Notes: generated by a model from the sequence alone, not told the origin. A DNA stretch of 64,000 nt from Pelagibius marinus (GCF_014925385.1 NZ_JACSDK010000019.1:102129-166128), one strand, 5' to 3'; positions 48,310-56,467 are shown, numbered from the stretch's first letter. Numbers and translations: made by a program.

Positions 48310-48681
48310 ATGGCACTTCTCGACAACAGTTTCAACGCCCGGGCGGCGGGTCTTATCGGCCGCTGGGAGCAGCGCTGGGAGCACCCGCGCCTGCTGGCGC
48401 TTGCCTTCGTGCTGGCCCTTGGCAGTTCCGTCAACGCCATGGTCAGCGGCGGGTTGCTGGAGGATCCCTGGAAGAAAGTCGCCCTCTTCGGCGAGGGAAC
48501 GGAAGTCGCCGGCGCCTTTGGCGCGGGCAACGTCGACCAGGCCAAGGCCTGCGGGCGCATCCATCAAATTGTCGAGACCGCCTGTGGCCTGAAGCAGTAC
48601 GACCACGACAGCGACGGCATCCGGCAGTGCATCGCCTATGAGCGCAGGTACACCATGTGGAGCGCCTACGGCTGCCGCTAG
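48310..48681 (+). CDS. Membrane-anchored or exported hypothetical protein
   Basis: 123 residues. A hydrophobic stretch at about 28-46 (LLALAFVLALGSSVNAMVSGG) is a signal anchor or uncleaved signal. The C-terminal domain has four cysteines (KACGR, TACGLK, RQCIA, YGCR) and YDHDSDGIRQCIAYERRYTMW. No known family is recognised. A hairpin with a weak T tract lies about 45 bases after the stop. Confidence 0.6.
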   Translation: MALLDNSFNARAAGLIGRWEQRWEHPRLLALAFVLALGSSVNAMVSGGLLEDPWKKVALFGEGTEVAGAFGAGNVDQAKACGRIHQIVETACGLKQYDHDSDGIRQCIAYERRYTMWSAYGCR

Positions 48682-48726
48682 GCACGGGCCATCCCGTCAG
48701 CCGGCAAATGGTTCGCTATAGAAGAA

Positions 48727-48749
48727 AGGGCCGCCCTGGAGGCGGCCCT
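48727..48749 (+). terminator. Possible terminator after the exported four-cysteine protein
   Basis: Perfect 9-bp stem (48727-48735 with 48741-48749) with a five-base loop. The T run after it is weak (ATCTGCTT). Confidence 0.5.
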
Positions 48750-48856
48750 ATCTGCTTCAAGCGTCTTTGGGCAGGCAAGCTGGGGCAGGGGAGGCTGGGC
48801 TTGGGGTTGCGCGCCGCCCCCGCGCCGCGGCGCAGGTCCCTTCTTGGGCCGGCGCC

Positions 48857-49102
48857 CTAGTGCAGCACCGGGATCTCGCCACCCGGGGCGCGGTAGTTCA
48901 GGCCGTGGCTCGTCGCCATGAACGCGCGCTCCTGCTGCTGGATGTGCAGCGCGTGCAGCTCTCGGCCGAGGCTCTGGATCAGCACGGACTTCCAGGATAG
49001 AAGTCGCGCCCCCTGGGTCGCCAGCGACCTCATTTTCGGAGCCTGTGATGTCACCACCACTTGTGACCAGCGCCCCGCCAGTATCGTTGTTGTTGTTGGC
49101 AT
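48857..49102 (-). CDS. Small hypothetical protein (81 residues)
   Basis: Read from ATG 49102 (frame open to 49153), with GGGAGA about nine bases before it. The C-terminal half, SLGRELHALHIQQQERAFMATSHGLNYRAPGGEIPVLH, has an ordered, probably conserved appearance. The N-terminal half is basic and threonine-rich. No family recognised. Supported by ribosome-site position and sequence order only. Confidence 0.4.
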   Translation of the reverse strand: MPTTTTILAGRWSQVVVTSQAPKMRSLATQGARLLSWKSVLIQSLGRELHALHIQQQERAFMATSHGLNYRAPGGEIPVLH

Positions 49103-49408
49103 CTTATCTAAGTCTCCCATCGCATTCCGGGAGGGAAACTCCCGACTTCGCATGCCCTCAAGAGTAAGTAACGAACCTTACTCGAAAGTTAAGATAGGCC
49201 TCCGGGTACAGCAAACCCCACCACGAACACAGGGTTGTCACAGGCCGCCGCAAGTTAACGGAGATATTCGCAGGAATTTTATTTAAAGAACTGCGGAGCT
49301 CTTCCAATACTTGCTTGGCCGGCAGTATTCGGAGGGGAAAAGCCGCAGCGGCCGGGGGGGCTCCGGCGCGGCGGAAATGGCGGATCTACGACGTCGCGGC
49401 CCGGGCGT
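49103..49408. other. 306-base gap with a short inverted repeat
   Basis: No convincing coding frame. It contains the 7-bp inverted repeat GAGTAAG/CTTACTC (49162-49168 and 49177-49183) with an eight-base loop, and a locally A/T-rich stretch (49250-49310). It may hold promoters for the small genes on either side. Confidence 0.4.
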
Positions 49409-49489
49409 TCAGGAGACGCCGGGCACCTCGATCAGGGCACTGAGTCCCCAGAGGGCGAAGTAGATGAAGAGAATTAGGCGCACGAGCAT
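49409..49489 (-). CDS. 26-residue single-pass membrane peptide
   Basis: ATG 49489 to TGA 49409. The peptide MLVRLILFIYFALWGLSALI (then six more residues) is one hydrophobic helix with a single early arginine, so it should insert in the membrane. Third codon positions are G or C in 22 of 26 codons, like real genes here, and AAGG lies nine bases before the start. It is too short for a usual gene caller. The neighbouring gaps hold no other gene. Confidence 0.5.
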   Translation of the reverse strand: MLVRLILFIYFALWGLSALIEVPGVS

Positions 49490-49772
49490 CTTGCCGTACC
49501 TTGAGTTGACTACTTGTCACTAAGGCTAGGATCGCACAGGCCTGATTAAGAATGAGTTTTCGCACAGAGTTTTGATTTCCGGCCCCGGCATTGACCGGTA
49601 AGGTTGAGTAAGACATCTATCAAATGTTTTGAATGCCTTAGCCTTCCTTTAAGCACCGATCCTTATGCTCTGGACTGATGGGAAGAGAGCACCGGCGCGC
49701 CAGCCGCGTACAGCATATCCCGCTGCCGACGCCATGGCGCTCTCGCTCCCAACACGATGCGGAGTATCAGGA

Positions 49773-51038
49773 ATGACGACACGATCAATCGGCCGCCGCC
49801 TGTTGCGCTTTGCAGCAGTTGTGGCGATGGCGGGCTTCACGGTCAGCTGCGCCAGTTCCCAGGAAGGCATGACGACGGCCTCTGCGCCGGCGGGCTTCGG
49901 CAGTGATCCGGCCAGCCGGGCCGAACGGTTGCTCAGCTACTGCGATCGTCTTGCCGACAAGGGTGAACTGGTCACGGCGCTCGGTCTTTGTGGCCGCGCG
50001 CACGAGATCAACCCGGAAGATCCGGAGACGCTGATGAAGATCGCGTCGATCCTTCATGATCTCGATCGCAAACAGGCTGCCGCCCAGACCTACGAAGTCC
50101 TTCTGGAAATGCACCCGACTCACCACGAGGCGCGCTACAGCCTGGGTAAGCTGTACATGGAAACGGGGGAAACCTCCCTGGCGGCGGCGCATCTCAATCA
50201 TGCCGTCAAGCAGCAGCCGGAAGACCCGCGGCCTTACAACGCCCTGGGGATCATCCGCGATCAGGCCGGCGAGCATGAGGCCGCGCAGGCCCTGTACCGC
50301 CAGGCGCTGAAGTTCGACCCGGAAAACCATTCACTGCGTAACAACCTCGGCCTTTCGCTGGCTCTCAACGGCCAGCGAGAGGAAGCCATCGAGGTGCTGG
50401 CGGCGCTGGCGGTGGGACCTGAAGTCGACCGCACGGTGCTGCGCAACCTGGAGGCCGCCTACACGGTGCGCCCGGTGCCTGGGACCGCAGAGGAGATGCC
50501 GGCTGATGTCATGACCCCGGCCTCGGCGGCGCCGGACATGCCGTCGCCCATGCCGGCGGTCCAGCCGGTGAAGACCAAGGTTCTGGATCCGCCGGCCGGA
50601 CGCATGGGAGCGTCCGAGCCGCTGCGCCGGCCGCTGCGGCCGGCTCCGGCGGCCCCGGCGCCCATGCATTCGGATGAGGAGGGGGCGCCGACGCCGCTCT
50701 ACATTCCGCAGCCCAGCACCGCCGGCGAGCCGCAGCAGACCGGCGCCCGCCGGCCGGCACCGGCTGAGCCGGCGGCGAAGCAGCCGTCGGATGTGATCCT
50801 TGCCGCGGCTCAGGAACTCATGATGCCGCCCGCCTGGGCCGACTTCGAGCCGGGGGCGCTGGTGGGCGGCGATCCGCCACCGGACCGGCAGCCGGGCGAG
50901 GAACTGCCGCCGCAGAACGGCGAGCAGGCCGAGCCCAGCGAGATCACGGTCGATCCCATGGAGCTTGGCTCGAAGTTCAAGCGCGGCGGCAGCTCTCTCT
51001 CCGAACTGGTAAAGACCAGCATCTTCGCCGACGGCTGA
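49773..51038 (+). CDS. TadD-like TPR lipoprotein
   Basis: 421 residues. Signal peptide ends in the lipobox FTVSC near residue 25. TPR repeats fill about 50-230 (LGLCGRAHEINPEDPETLMKIASILHDLDRKQAAAQTYEVLLEMHP, LYMETGETSLAAAHLNHAVKQQPEDPRPYNALGI). A Pro-rich region follows, with a C-terminal LGSKFKRGGSSLSELVKTSIFA. ATG 49665 is in frame upstream, but GGAG precedes ATG 49773 and the signal peptide starts there. Resembles TadD of the tad pilus, though no other tad gene is in this window, so the pilus link is unproven. Confidence 0.8.
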   Translation: MTTRSIGRRLLRFAAVVAMAGFTVSCASSQEGMTTASAPAGFGSDPASRAERLLSYCDRLADKGELVTALGLCGRAHEINPEDPETLMKIASILHDLDRKQAAAQTYEVLLEMHPTHHEARYSLGKLYMETGETSLAAAHLNHAVKQQPEDPRPYNALGIIRDQAGEHEAAQALYRQALKFDPENHSLRNNLGLSLALNGQREEAIEVLAALAVGPEVDRTVLRNLEAAYTVRPVPGTAEEMPADVMTPASAAPDMPSPMPAVQPVKTKVLDPPAGRMGASEPLRRPLRPAPAAPAPMHSDEEGAPTPLYIPQPSTAGEPQQTGARRPAPAEPAAKQPSDVILAAAQELMMPPAWADFEPGALVGGDPPPDRQPGEELPPQNGEQAEPSEITVDPMELGSKFKRGGSSLSELVKTSIFADG

Positions 51039-51064
51039 ACACCCCGGCGCCAAGTCAGACACTG

Positions 51065-51096
51065 AAAGGCCCCGCTCTTACGAGCGGGGCCTTTTT
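51065..51096 (+). terminator. Terminator after the TPR lipoprotein
   Basis: Perfect 13-bp stem (51065-51077 with 51082-51094) with a four-base loop and a run of T. Confidence 0.93.
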
Positions 51097-51124
51097 CTTT
51101 TTATGTCGCCTGGACCCTGCTGTT

Positions 51125-52660
51125 TCAGCGGGTGCAGGTGATCTCCTCGAAGCCGTCGCAGAGGAACTTGTCGCAGATCGTGCCGTTGCCGATGAACACC
51201 GTCGGGTAGAGCGCGCCGATGTTCTCCTCGCGCGTCCAACGGCTGGCGCGGTCGAAGCCCTGGGCCTCGCACCACTGGTTCGCCGCGGGCTCTCCGCAGC
51301 CCTGCTCGTCGGCCAGGCAGAAATTCAGCCGATAGACCTGATGGACCGGGAAGCGGAAGGTCTCTTCCTGCGGGCCCGTGGGGCGCGAGGGTACCTGTTG
51401 CGCGGGCACCGTGGGTATGACCAACGGCTCCGGTGTCGGCTGCAGGGCTTGCTGCGGCGGGGCGCTGGGCGGGGCCGGTTGCAGGCCGCCGCCAGAGGGC
51501 GCCGGGCTGGGCTGCGGCTGCAGGCTGCCCGAAGGCGCCGGGGCGGCTTGCGGTACGTCGGCCTGTGGGGCCTGTGGGGCCTGTGGGGCCGCGGGAACCG
51601 GCGCCGGGACGGCCTGGGGCACGCTCTGGGGCGCCGCCGGAGCCGGCGTCTGGGCGGTCTGGGCCGGCGCGGCCGCCTGCTCCAGATAGCGGTCGAGCGG
51701 GCCGCGCTGATAGCGGATCATCGCCGACTTCGCCTTGCGGTCGAACTCGAAGTCGGACAGCCGGTAGGCGGCCGGGCGGCCGTCCTTCTGGCTGGTCAGG
51801 GTGATGGAGGCGCCGCTGCAGCCCGGGCCCTCGAAAACGGTCAGGACGAAGCGGTGGTCAACGCCCTGGTAGCGCGGGCTGAAGGCCTCGGGGTAAAGGG
51901 CGATCGCATCGGTGATGCGGGTAAAGCGCGGCGCGTCGGCACCGGCACCGTGGGCGCGGGAGGGCGTGGAGAAATCGATGCAGGCCTCGCGCTGCGGCGG
52001 ATTGGGGATGGGGATGAAGAGGCGGTTGAAGTAGCTCTGGTCCGCGGTCCGCTCGCAGGCGCGGTTGTAGTAGCTGCGCCGTTCCATCAGCAGGAAGCCC
52101 GGCGGCGGACCCAATTCGCGCCGATAGGCGATGACCGAGGAGTAGTCACTGTCCGGGGTCTCCGCGGCCTCGTAAGCCTGGTCGCCGGCCCCCGAAAGGC
52201 TGGCGGGCGGTTCGAAGTCCGCGGTTAGCCCCAGCCACCAGGCGTCGCGGTTCTCGGCGGTGCCGATGTTGGGCCCGCAGGCGTCGTCGCGGCTGGCGAA
52301 ATAGGGGCGCTGGAACAGGATGGCGCCGACCTGCGGGTCGGCGCGCAGTGAGGCGATCTTCTCGTTCAGTTCATCGCCGATGAAGGGAATGGCCGCGTAG
52401 GGCTGCTCGGGCGACAGGGTCAGGGTCTTGGAGGTGCCGCTGAAGTCCGGCCCGGTAAAGAAGGTCACCCCGGCCGTCGTCGGGGCGCTGCTCGCCGCTG
52501 CCGCCGTCGCATCGCTGTCCTGCGCCCCTGCGGCGGCAGGCAGCAGTGCTGCGGCCGTTGCCGCGGCCACGAGGAGTCGCCGGCTGTCACGCCGTGGCGC
52601 CGCCGGGGTTCCGCCGGTCGCCCTGGAACCGAAAAATCGCCTTACGCGAAAACGCATCAT
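51125..52660 (-). CDS. Exported protein with two crystallin-like segments, Pro/Ala/Gln linker and Cys-rich C-terminus
   Basis: 511 residues. Tat- or Sec-like signal (RRDSRRLLVAAATAAALLPAAAGAQ, with a twin arginine) up to about residue 47. Two related segments, VTFFTGPDFSGTSKTLTLSP (about 64-120) and LTVFEGPGCSGASITLTSQ (about 265-325), fit the beta/gamma-crystallin or I36 inhibitor Greek-key pattern. A Pro/Ala/Gln linker with PQA repeats (about 335-415) leads to a C-terminal domain with six cysteines (NFCLADEQGCG, NQWCEAQGFDRASRW, TICDKFLCDGFEEITC). I do not assign a function. Confidence 0.7.
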   Translation of the reverse strand: MMRFRVRRFFGSRATGGTPAAPRRDSRRLLVAAATAAALLPAAAGAQDSDATAAAASSAPTTAGVTFFTGPDFSGTSKTLTLSPEQPYAAIPFIGDELNEKIASLRADPQVGAILFQRPYFASRDDACGPNIGTAENRDAWWLGLTADFEPPASLSGAGDQAYEAAETPDSDYSSVIAYRRELGPPPGFLLMERRSYYNRACERTADQSYFNRLFIPIPNPPQREACIDFSTPSRAHGAGADAPRFTRITDAIALYPEAFSPRYQGVDHRFVLTVFEGPGCSGASITLTSQKDGRPAAYRLSDFEFDRKAKSAMIRYQRGPLDRYLEQAAAPAQTAQTPAPAAPQSVPQAVPAPVPAAPQAPQAPQADVPQAAPAPSGSLQPQPSPAPSGGGLQPAPPSAPPQQALQPTPEPLVIPTVPAQQVPSRPTGPQEETFRFPVHQVYRLNFCLADEQGCGEPAANQWCEAQGFDRASRWTREENIGALYPTVFIGNGTICDKFLCDGFEEITCTR

Positions 52661-52723
52661 CTAACGTCCCCTGTTCGGCGAGCGCCGCCGGCGCCCACCC
52701 CTAGACCTCTTGTTCTACCCGTG

Positions 52724-52743
52724 GCCCGCCGCAAACGGCGGGC
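52724..52743. other. Hairpin in the gap between the exported protein and cobU
   Basis: Perfect 8-bp stem (52724-52731 with 52736-52743) with a CAAA loop, no T run. It lies between divergent genes; I see no B12-box for a cobalamin riboswitch. Confidence 0.4.
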
Positions 52744-52869
52744 TTACCCCCCATAGACCTACTGCCTTAAGCCGATTCTTGGCCAGCAGATATGGACAGT
52801 TGCGGCGGGCGTCCGCACACTGCCGCAGCCGCCGCCACTCTCGCCAATTCCAGCCCTAGCTGCAAGACC

Positions 52870-53403
52870 ATGACCGCTTCTTCTCTGCCGCCTGTCACCC
52901 TGGTTCTCGGCGGCGCCCGCTCGGGCAAGTCGAGCTACGCCGAAGAACTCGCCGAAAGCCGGGCCGGGGCCTGCGTTTACCTGGCCACCGCCACCGCCGG
53001 GGACGACGAGATGGCCGAGCGCATCGCCCGGCACCAGGACCGGCGCGGCGCGCGCTGGCGCACCGTGGAGGCGCCGCTGGACCTGTCCGGGGCCCTGGCG
53101 GCCAGCGCATCTCCCGACTGCGTGGTTCTGGTTGATTGTCTTACGTTGTGGCTTTCCAATATTTTACTAAAAGAACTTAATGTGGAAAATGAATGTGGAA
53201 AGCTGGTCGCCGCGCTGCCGGATCTGAACGGCCCGGTGATCTTCGTCTCCAACGAGGTCGGCCTCGGCATCGTGCCGGACAATGCCCTGGCGCGCCGCTT
53301 CCGGGACGAGGCGGGGCGCCTGAACCAGGTCGTGGCGGCCGCAGCGCAGTCGGTGGTCTTCGTCGCAGCGGGGCTGCCGCTGGCGCTGAAACCGGCGCCC
53401 TGA
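52870..53403 (+). CDS. cobU: Adenosylcobinamide kinase / adenosylcobinamide-phosphate guanylyltransferase
   Basis: 177 residues, attaches GDP to cobinamide phosphate in the nucleotide-loop stage of cobalamin synthesis. P-loop GGARSGKS starts at residue 14, followed by VYLATATAGDDEMAERIARHQDRRG, whose histidine is the guanylylation site. VDCLTLWLSN and VSNEVGLGIVPDN complete the signature. The frame is open to 52792, but ATG 52870 fits. An A/T-rich patch (about 53131-53200) uses rare TTA, CTA and AAA codons. Convergent with cbiB, four bases between stops. Confidence 0.95.
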   Translation: MTASSLPPVTLVLGGARSGKSSYAEELAESRAGACVYLATATAGDDEMAERIARHQDRRGARWRTVEAPLDLSGALAASASPDCVVLVDCLTLWLSNILLKELNVENECGKLVAALPDLNGPVIFVSNEVGLGIVPDNALARRFRDEAGRLNQVVAAAAQSVVFVAAGLPLALKPAP

Positions 53404-53407
53404 TGTC

Positions 53408-54406
53408 TCAGGCGAGCAGCAGCGCGGCCATGACCGCCGCGAAGAGCAGGCCGCCGGCGGCCAGGTAGAGGTCCAGGACGCGGCCCAGGTCCTCCGCCGT
53501 CACCTCGCGGCGCCCGTCGCCCATCCAGTGGTCCTCGACCAGTTGGCCGCCGTACCGGCGCGGGCCGGCCAGCGCCAGGCCCAGGGCGCCGGCCAGGGCG
53601 GCCTCCTGCCAGCCGGCGTTGGGGGAGCGGTGGCGGGGGGCATCGCGCCGCATGGCCCGCCAGGCCCCGCCGGCGCTGGCGCCGGGCAGCAGCAGGGCGG
53701 CCAGCACGATCAGCAGCCCGGCGAGGCGGGCTGGCAGGAAGTTGACGGCGTCGTCCAGCCGCGCCGCGGCCTTGCCGAAGGCTTCGTAGCGGGCGTTCCT
53801 GTGGCCGATCATGCTGTCCAGGGTATTCACCGCCTTGTAGGCCAGCAGGCCGGGCAGGCCCAGCAGCAGGAACCAGAATACCGGGGCGACGAAGCCGTCG
53901 GAGAAGTTCTCGGCGGCGGACTCGGCGGCGGCGCGGCCGACCCCGGCGGCGTCCAGGCTCGCCGGGTCGCGCCCGACGATATGGGCGACGGCGGCGCGGC
54001 CCGCCTCCAGGCTCTCGGCCAGGCCCCGCGCGACTTGGCGCACGGCGTCATAGAGACCGCGGAAGGCCAGCAGGCTGCTGGCCAGCACGCCTTCGACGAC
54101 CCAACCATAGGGCAGCCCGGCCAGCAGGTGGTGAAGCAGCGCGCCGAGACCGCCCGCAAACCCGACGACGAGGCCGCTGCAGAGCATCCCCAGCAGCAGG
54201 CGCCGCCCGCGTGGCAGGCTCTGGCGATTGAGCGCCCGGTCCAGCACCGCGACCAGCCGGCCGAGCAGCACCACGGGATGCGGCAGCAGGCGGTAGAGCC
54301 ACCGGGGGTCGCCCAGCAGCAGGTCCACGGCCATAGCCAGCAGGAGGATGGCGAGGGCCGTGGTGGCAGGCAGCCACGGGTCGCCGGTCAGAAGCGTCCA
54401 GATCAC
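53408..54406 (-). CDS. cbiB: Adenosylcobinamide-phosphate synthase CbiB
   Basis: 332 residues, a polytopic membrane enzyme attaching aminopropanol phosphate to cobyric acid. DLLLGDPRWLYRLLPHPVVLLGR (with the conserved DLLLGDP and HPV), then ESAAENFSDGFVAPVFWF, TLDSMIGHRNARYEAFGKAAARLDDAVNFLPARL and SPNAGWQEAALAGALG are family signatures. The GTG start at 54406 lies four bases after the fourth C-x32-C gene, so the two are likely co-transcribed. Confidence 0.94.
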   Translation of the reverse strand: MIWTLLTGDPWLPATTALAILLLAMAVDLLLGDPRWLYRLLPHPVVLLGRLVAVLDRALNRQSLPRGRRLLLGMLCSGLVVGFAGGLGALLHHLLAGLPYGWVVEGVLASSLLAFRGLYDAVRQVARGLAESLEAGRAAVAHIVGRDPASLDAAGVGRAAAESAAENFSDGFVAPVFWFLLLGLPGLLAYKAVNTLDSMIGHRNARYEAFGKAAARLDDAVNFLPARLAGLLIVLAALLLPGASAGGAWRAMRRDAPRHRSPNAGWQEAALAGALGLALAGPRRYGGQLVEDHWMGDGRREVTAEDLGRVLDLYLAAGGLLFAAVMAALLLA

Positions 54407-54410
54407 ATCG

Positions 54411-54917
54411 TCAGTTTCGTAGACCCGCTGATCCTGTCAACGACGGCGTGGCCGCAGCCTGCTGCGCGCCGAGACGCTCGTTCGCGACCAGCAAAGCGCG
54501 CAGGAAGCGGCCAAAGGTGCGGAAGTCGCGTTGCTGGCGCGCAAGATACATGGCCCGGATGTCCGCTTCGCTGAAGTCACCGGCGACGGCGGCCTCGACA
54601 AGGGCCCGGCAGAACGTTTTTCCCGCCTTTTCTGGAGGGGCATCGAGCATCGCAGCGATGACCGGGAGAAACTCCTTAAGCACGTTGCCGGCCTTCGCTT
54701 GCCGAATGCAGGCTTTGGCACCTGTCTCGCGATAGGCAGGGGTTTCTTGCACGCTCAGCATCAGATCATAGAGATTTGTCGGGCGGCTGACGTCGCCACT
54801 GCGGGGGATCTCGCGTTTGCCTTGAGGTCCGGCGCAGGCAGCGAGCGACAGCAGGAGCAAAGCTGCGGGGATCCAACGACGGGAGCGGCGGGTTCTCTGA
54901 CTGCGGTTCCCGCTCAT
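54411..54917 (-). CDS. C-x32-C family lipoprotein (copy D, second pair)
   Basis: 168 residues. Signal peptide with lipobox LAAC (C28). In the mature part Cys70 and Cys103 are separated by 32 residues, as in the other three members. After the second cysteine follow ALVEAAVAGDFSEADIRAMYL and RFLRALLVANERL, nearly the same order as copy B (55443-55898). The frame extends upstream; ATG 54917 overlaps the stop of the preceding gene by four bases (ATGA). It lies four bases before cbiB. Function unknown. Confidence 0.75.
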   Translation of the reverse strand: MSGNRSQRTRRSRRWIPAALLLLSLAACAGPQGKREIPRSGDVSRPTNLYDLMLSVQETPAYRETGAKACIRQAKAGNVLKEFLPVIAAMLDAPPEKAGKTFCRALVEAAVAGDFSEADIRAMYLARQQRDFRTFGRFLRALLVANERLGAQQAAATPSLTGSAGLRN

Positions 54918-55336
54918 GCCCCTGCCTCGTGCTTGAAATAGAGGGCGCGGAGCAGTTGCCCCGAGAGAACGGCCTTGCTCCTGGCGTTCTTGCCCTCGAT
55001 GAGTTGCCGCAGGTCGTCCGCTGAGAATTCCCCCGTATCGAGAAGCCGGATGACGGCGCCGCAGCCGGTCTCGAATGCCGCTTCCCGTGGAACGCCGAGA
55101 AAGCCTGCGATAACATCCCGCAATTTTTCCGTTTTTGATTCTGCGGCGAAGTTCCCGACGCACTGCGTGACGGCATCGCCGGTTTCGATCGATCCGCTGT
55201 CTACCGCGGCAATAAGGGCAAGCATCTTGTCGTCAAACGTCGCTTCCGCGATCTGCTCGGCAGAGGCGGCTGCGGTGATGCTGCAACTCCAGAGCGCCAA
55301 GGCGACGGCGGTAGATCTCAAATTCCTCTGGCCCAC
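54914..55336 (-). CDS. C-x32-C family exported protein (copy C, second pair)
   Basis: 140 residues from GTG 55336, chosen because GGGGGAG lies five bases before it (TTG 55357 also in frame). A Sec signal peptide ends at about ASAEQ. Cys59 and Cys92 form the C-x32-C pair. LRDVIAGFLGVPREAAF between the cysteines, GEFSADDL and GQLLRALYFKHEA at the end match copy A. No lipobox, so it is probably soluble in the periplasm. Its stop overlaps the start of copy D. Confidence 0.75.
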   Translation of the reverse strand: MGQRNLRSTAVALALWSCSITAAASAEQIAEATFDDKMLALIAAVDSGSIETGDAVTQCVGNFAAESKTEKLRDVIAGFLGVPREAAFETGCGAVIRLLDTGEFSADDLRQLIEGKNARSKAVLSGQLLRALYFKHEAGA

Positions 55337-55442
55337 TGTTCTCCCCCGTGGTGTCAATCTATCCCGCAGCGATATTGCCCATCAGGGATTGCGCGGGCGC
55401 GGACTATCAAAAGCCCCCGATGCGTATACCTGGAGCGCGTCG

Positions 55443-55898
55443 TCAGCTTGCGGACGCAACCGGCAGGCTCCTTGTTCCCTCGTTGTCCGCTGCCTGGCTC
55501 TTGAGCCGCTCGTGGGCGGCGATCAGGTCGCGCAGCAAGCCGCCCATCGGGCCTCTGCCTCGAATAGCCGTGGGTTTCCGAAAGACGTCCTGCTCGGCCT
55601 GGGTGAAGTCCCCGGAGATTGTGGCCTCGACCAGGGCCGCACAGAAGGCCTGGCCGCCCGACTCCTCGGGGACGTCGAAAAATCCTGCGAAGAACGTCTG
55701 GAAGGGAAAGCTGCTCGGCCGCTTGTTGATGGCGAGCTCACAGTCGGTGATATTCGCCTGTCGGTGTTCGGGGTGCTGACGTGCGTAGTTCAGCACTTCC
55801 GGCAGGCTTCGCCCGCCGCTGCCTGGTGCGCCCGCGCAGGCGGTCAGCATCAGGGTGATGGATAGGGCGGCTGCGCATTTCGAGACGCTCAAGTTCAT
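55443..55898 (-). CDS. C-x32-C family lipoprotein (copy B, first pair)
   Basis: 151 residues. Signal peptide with lipobox LTAC (C21). Cys53 and Cys86 are 32 residues apart. FFAGFFDVPEESGGQAFCAALVEATISGDFTQAEQDVF and GGLLRDLIAAHERL align with copy D. ATG 55898 overlaps the stop of copy A (ATGA). A 106-base gap follows before copy C, enough for a promoter or for loose spacing within one operon. Confidence 0.75.
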   Translation of the reverse strand: MNLSVSKCAAALSITLMLTACAGAPGSGGRSLPEVLNYARQHPEHRQANITDCELAINKRPSSFPFQTFFAGFFDVPEESGGQAFCAALVEATISGDFTQAEQDVFRKPTAIRGRGPMGGLLRDLIAAHERLKSQAADNEGTRSLPVASAS

Positions 55899-56350
55899 TG
55901 CGCGGTACCTCCCTTGAGGGACGCGGTGGGTGACGGCTCGTGCGCGAAGTAGACCGCGCGCAAAAGCTTGCCGACCTCGAAGAAGGCCGCATCTTCGCTG
56001 CCTTGATTGCCGGCGACCTGAAGCAAGCCGTCCAGCGTCAAGCGGCCGTCCACGATGGCAATCACCAGCGCGTCGCAAAAGGCCGGGAGGGCGCTGTCGG
56101 CCGGGACGTCCAGAAAGGTGGCCATGACGTCGCGAAGGTTATCGCCTTCGGGATTGGTGTTCAGCGAACCGCTGCACCGCTCGCTGGCGGTAGCGGGCTT
56201 CAAGGCGCCGCTCTGCAGGCCGTCGAAGACTTCGCGCACTTCGGCCTCCGAGAAGAGCTGGTCCGCGCTGGCCGGCGCAGCCTGAACGCCTGCGGCGGTG
56301 ATCGTCAGCGCTGCCAGGATGTTGCGGAGGTGCCGTGATTGTCGATCCAA
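55895..56350 (-). CDS. C-x32-C family exported protein (copy A, first pair)
   Basis: 151 residues from TTG 56350, with AAGGGA upstream (the ATG at 56358 is out of frame). Signal peptide ends near ASADQ. Cys59 and Cys92, identical positions to copy C. LRDVMATFLDVPADSALPAFCDALVIAIVDGRLTLDGLL and GKLLRAVYFAHEP are the family pattern. Heads the four-gene cluster. Confidence 0.75.
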   Translation of the reverse strand: MDRQSRHLRNILAALTITAAGVQAAPASADQLFSEAEVREVFDGLQSGALKPATASERCSGSLNTNPEGDNLRDVMATFLDVPADSALPAFCDALVIAIVDGRLTLDGLLQVAGNQGSEDAAFFEVGKLLRAVYFAHEPSPTASLKGGTAQ

Positions 56351-56467
56351 TTGCTCATTCCCTTGCCTGTGCCGGCTTCATTCCGGTCGCCCAGAGATCG
56401 CGTATTACGCGAAATTCAAGCTAACAGGAAACGTCGCAAAGTGGAACATCTTGAGCGACTTCGGCGC

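Noticed and set aside
49386..49616. 76-codon minus-strand frame overlapping the 26-residue peptide
   Set aside because: Composition looks random, with no ribosome site. The shorter frame has better codon bias.
52661..52869. Cobalamin riboswitch before cobU
   Set aside because: Only a simple hairpin is present. The B12 box and conserved core are not seen.
54411..56350. Rap1a/Tai immunity protein cluster
   Set aside because: Two cysteines in a small exported protein are shared, but the order of motifs after the second cysteine differs, and no type VI genes are nearby. Kept as an alternative to test, not as a call.
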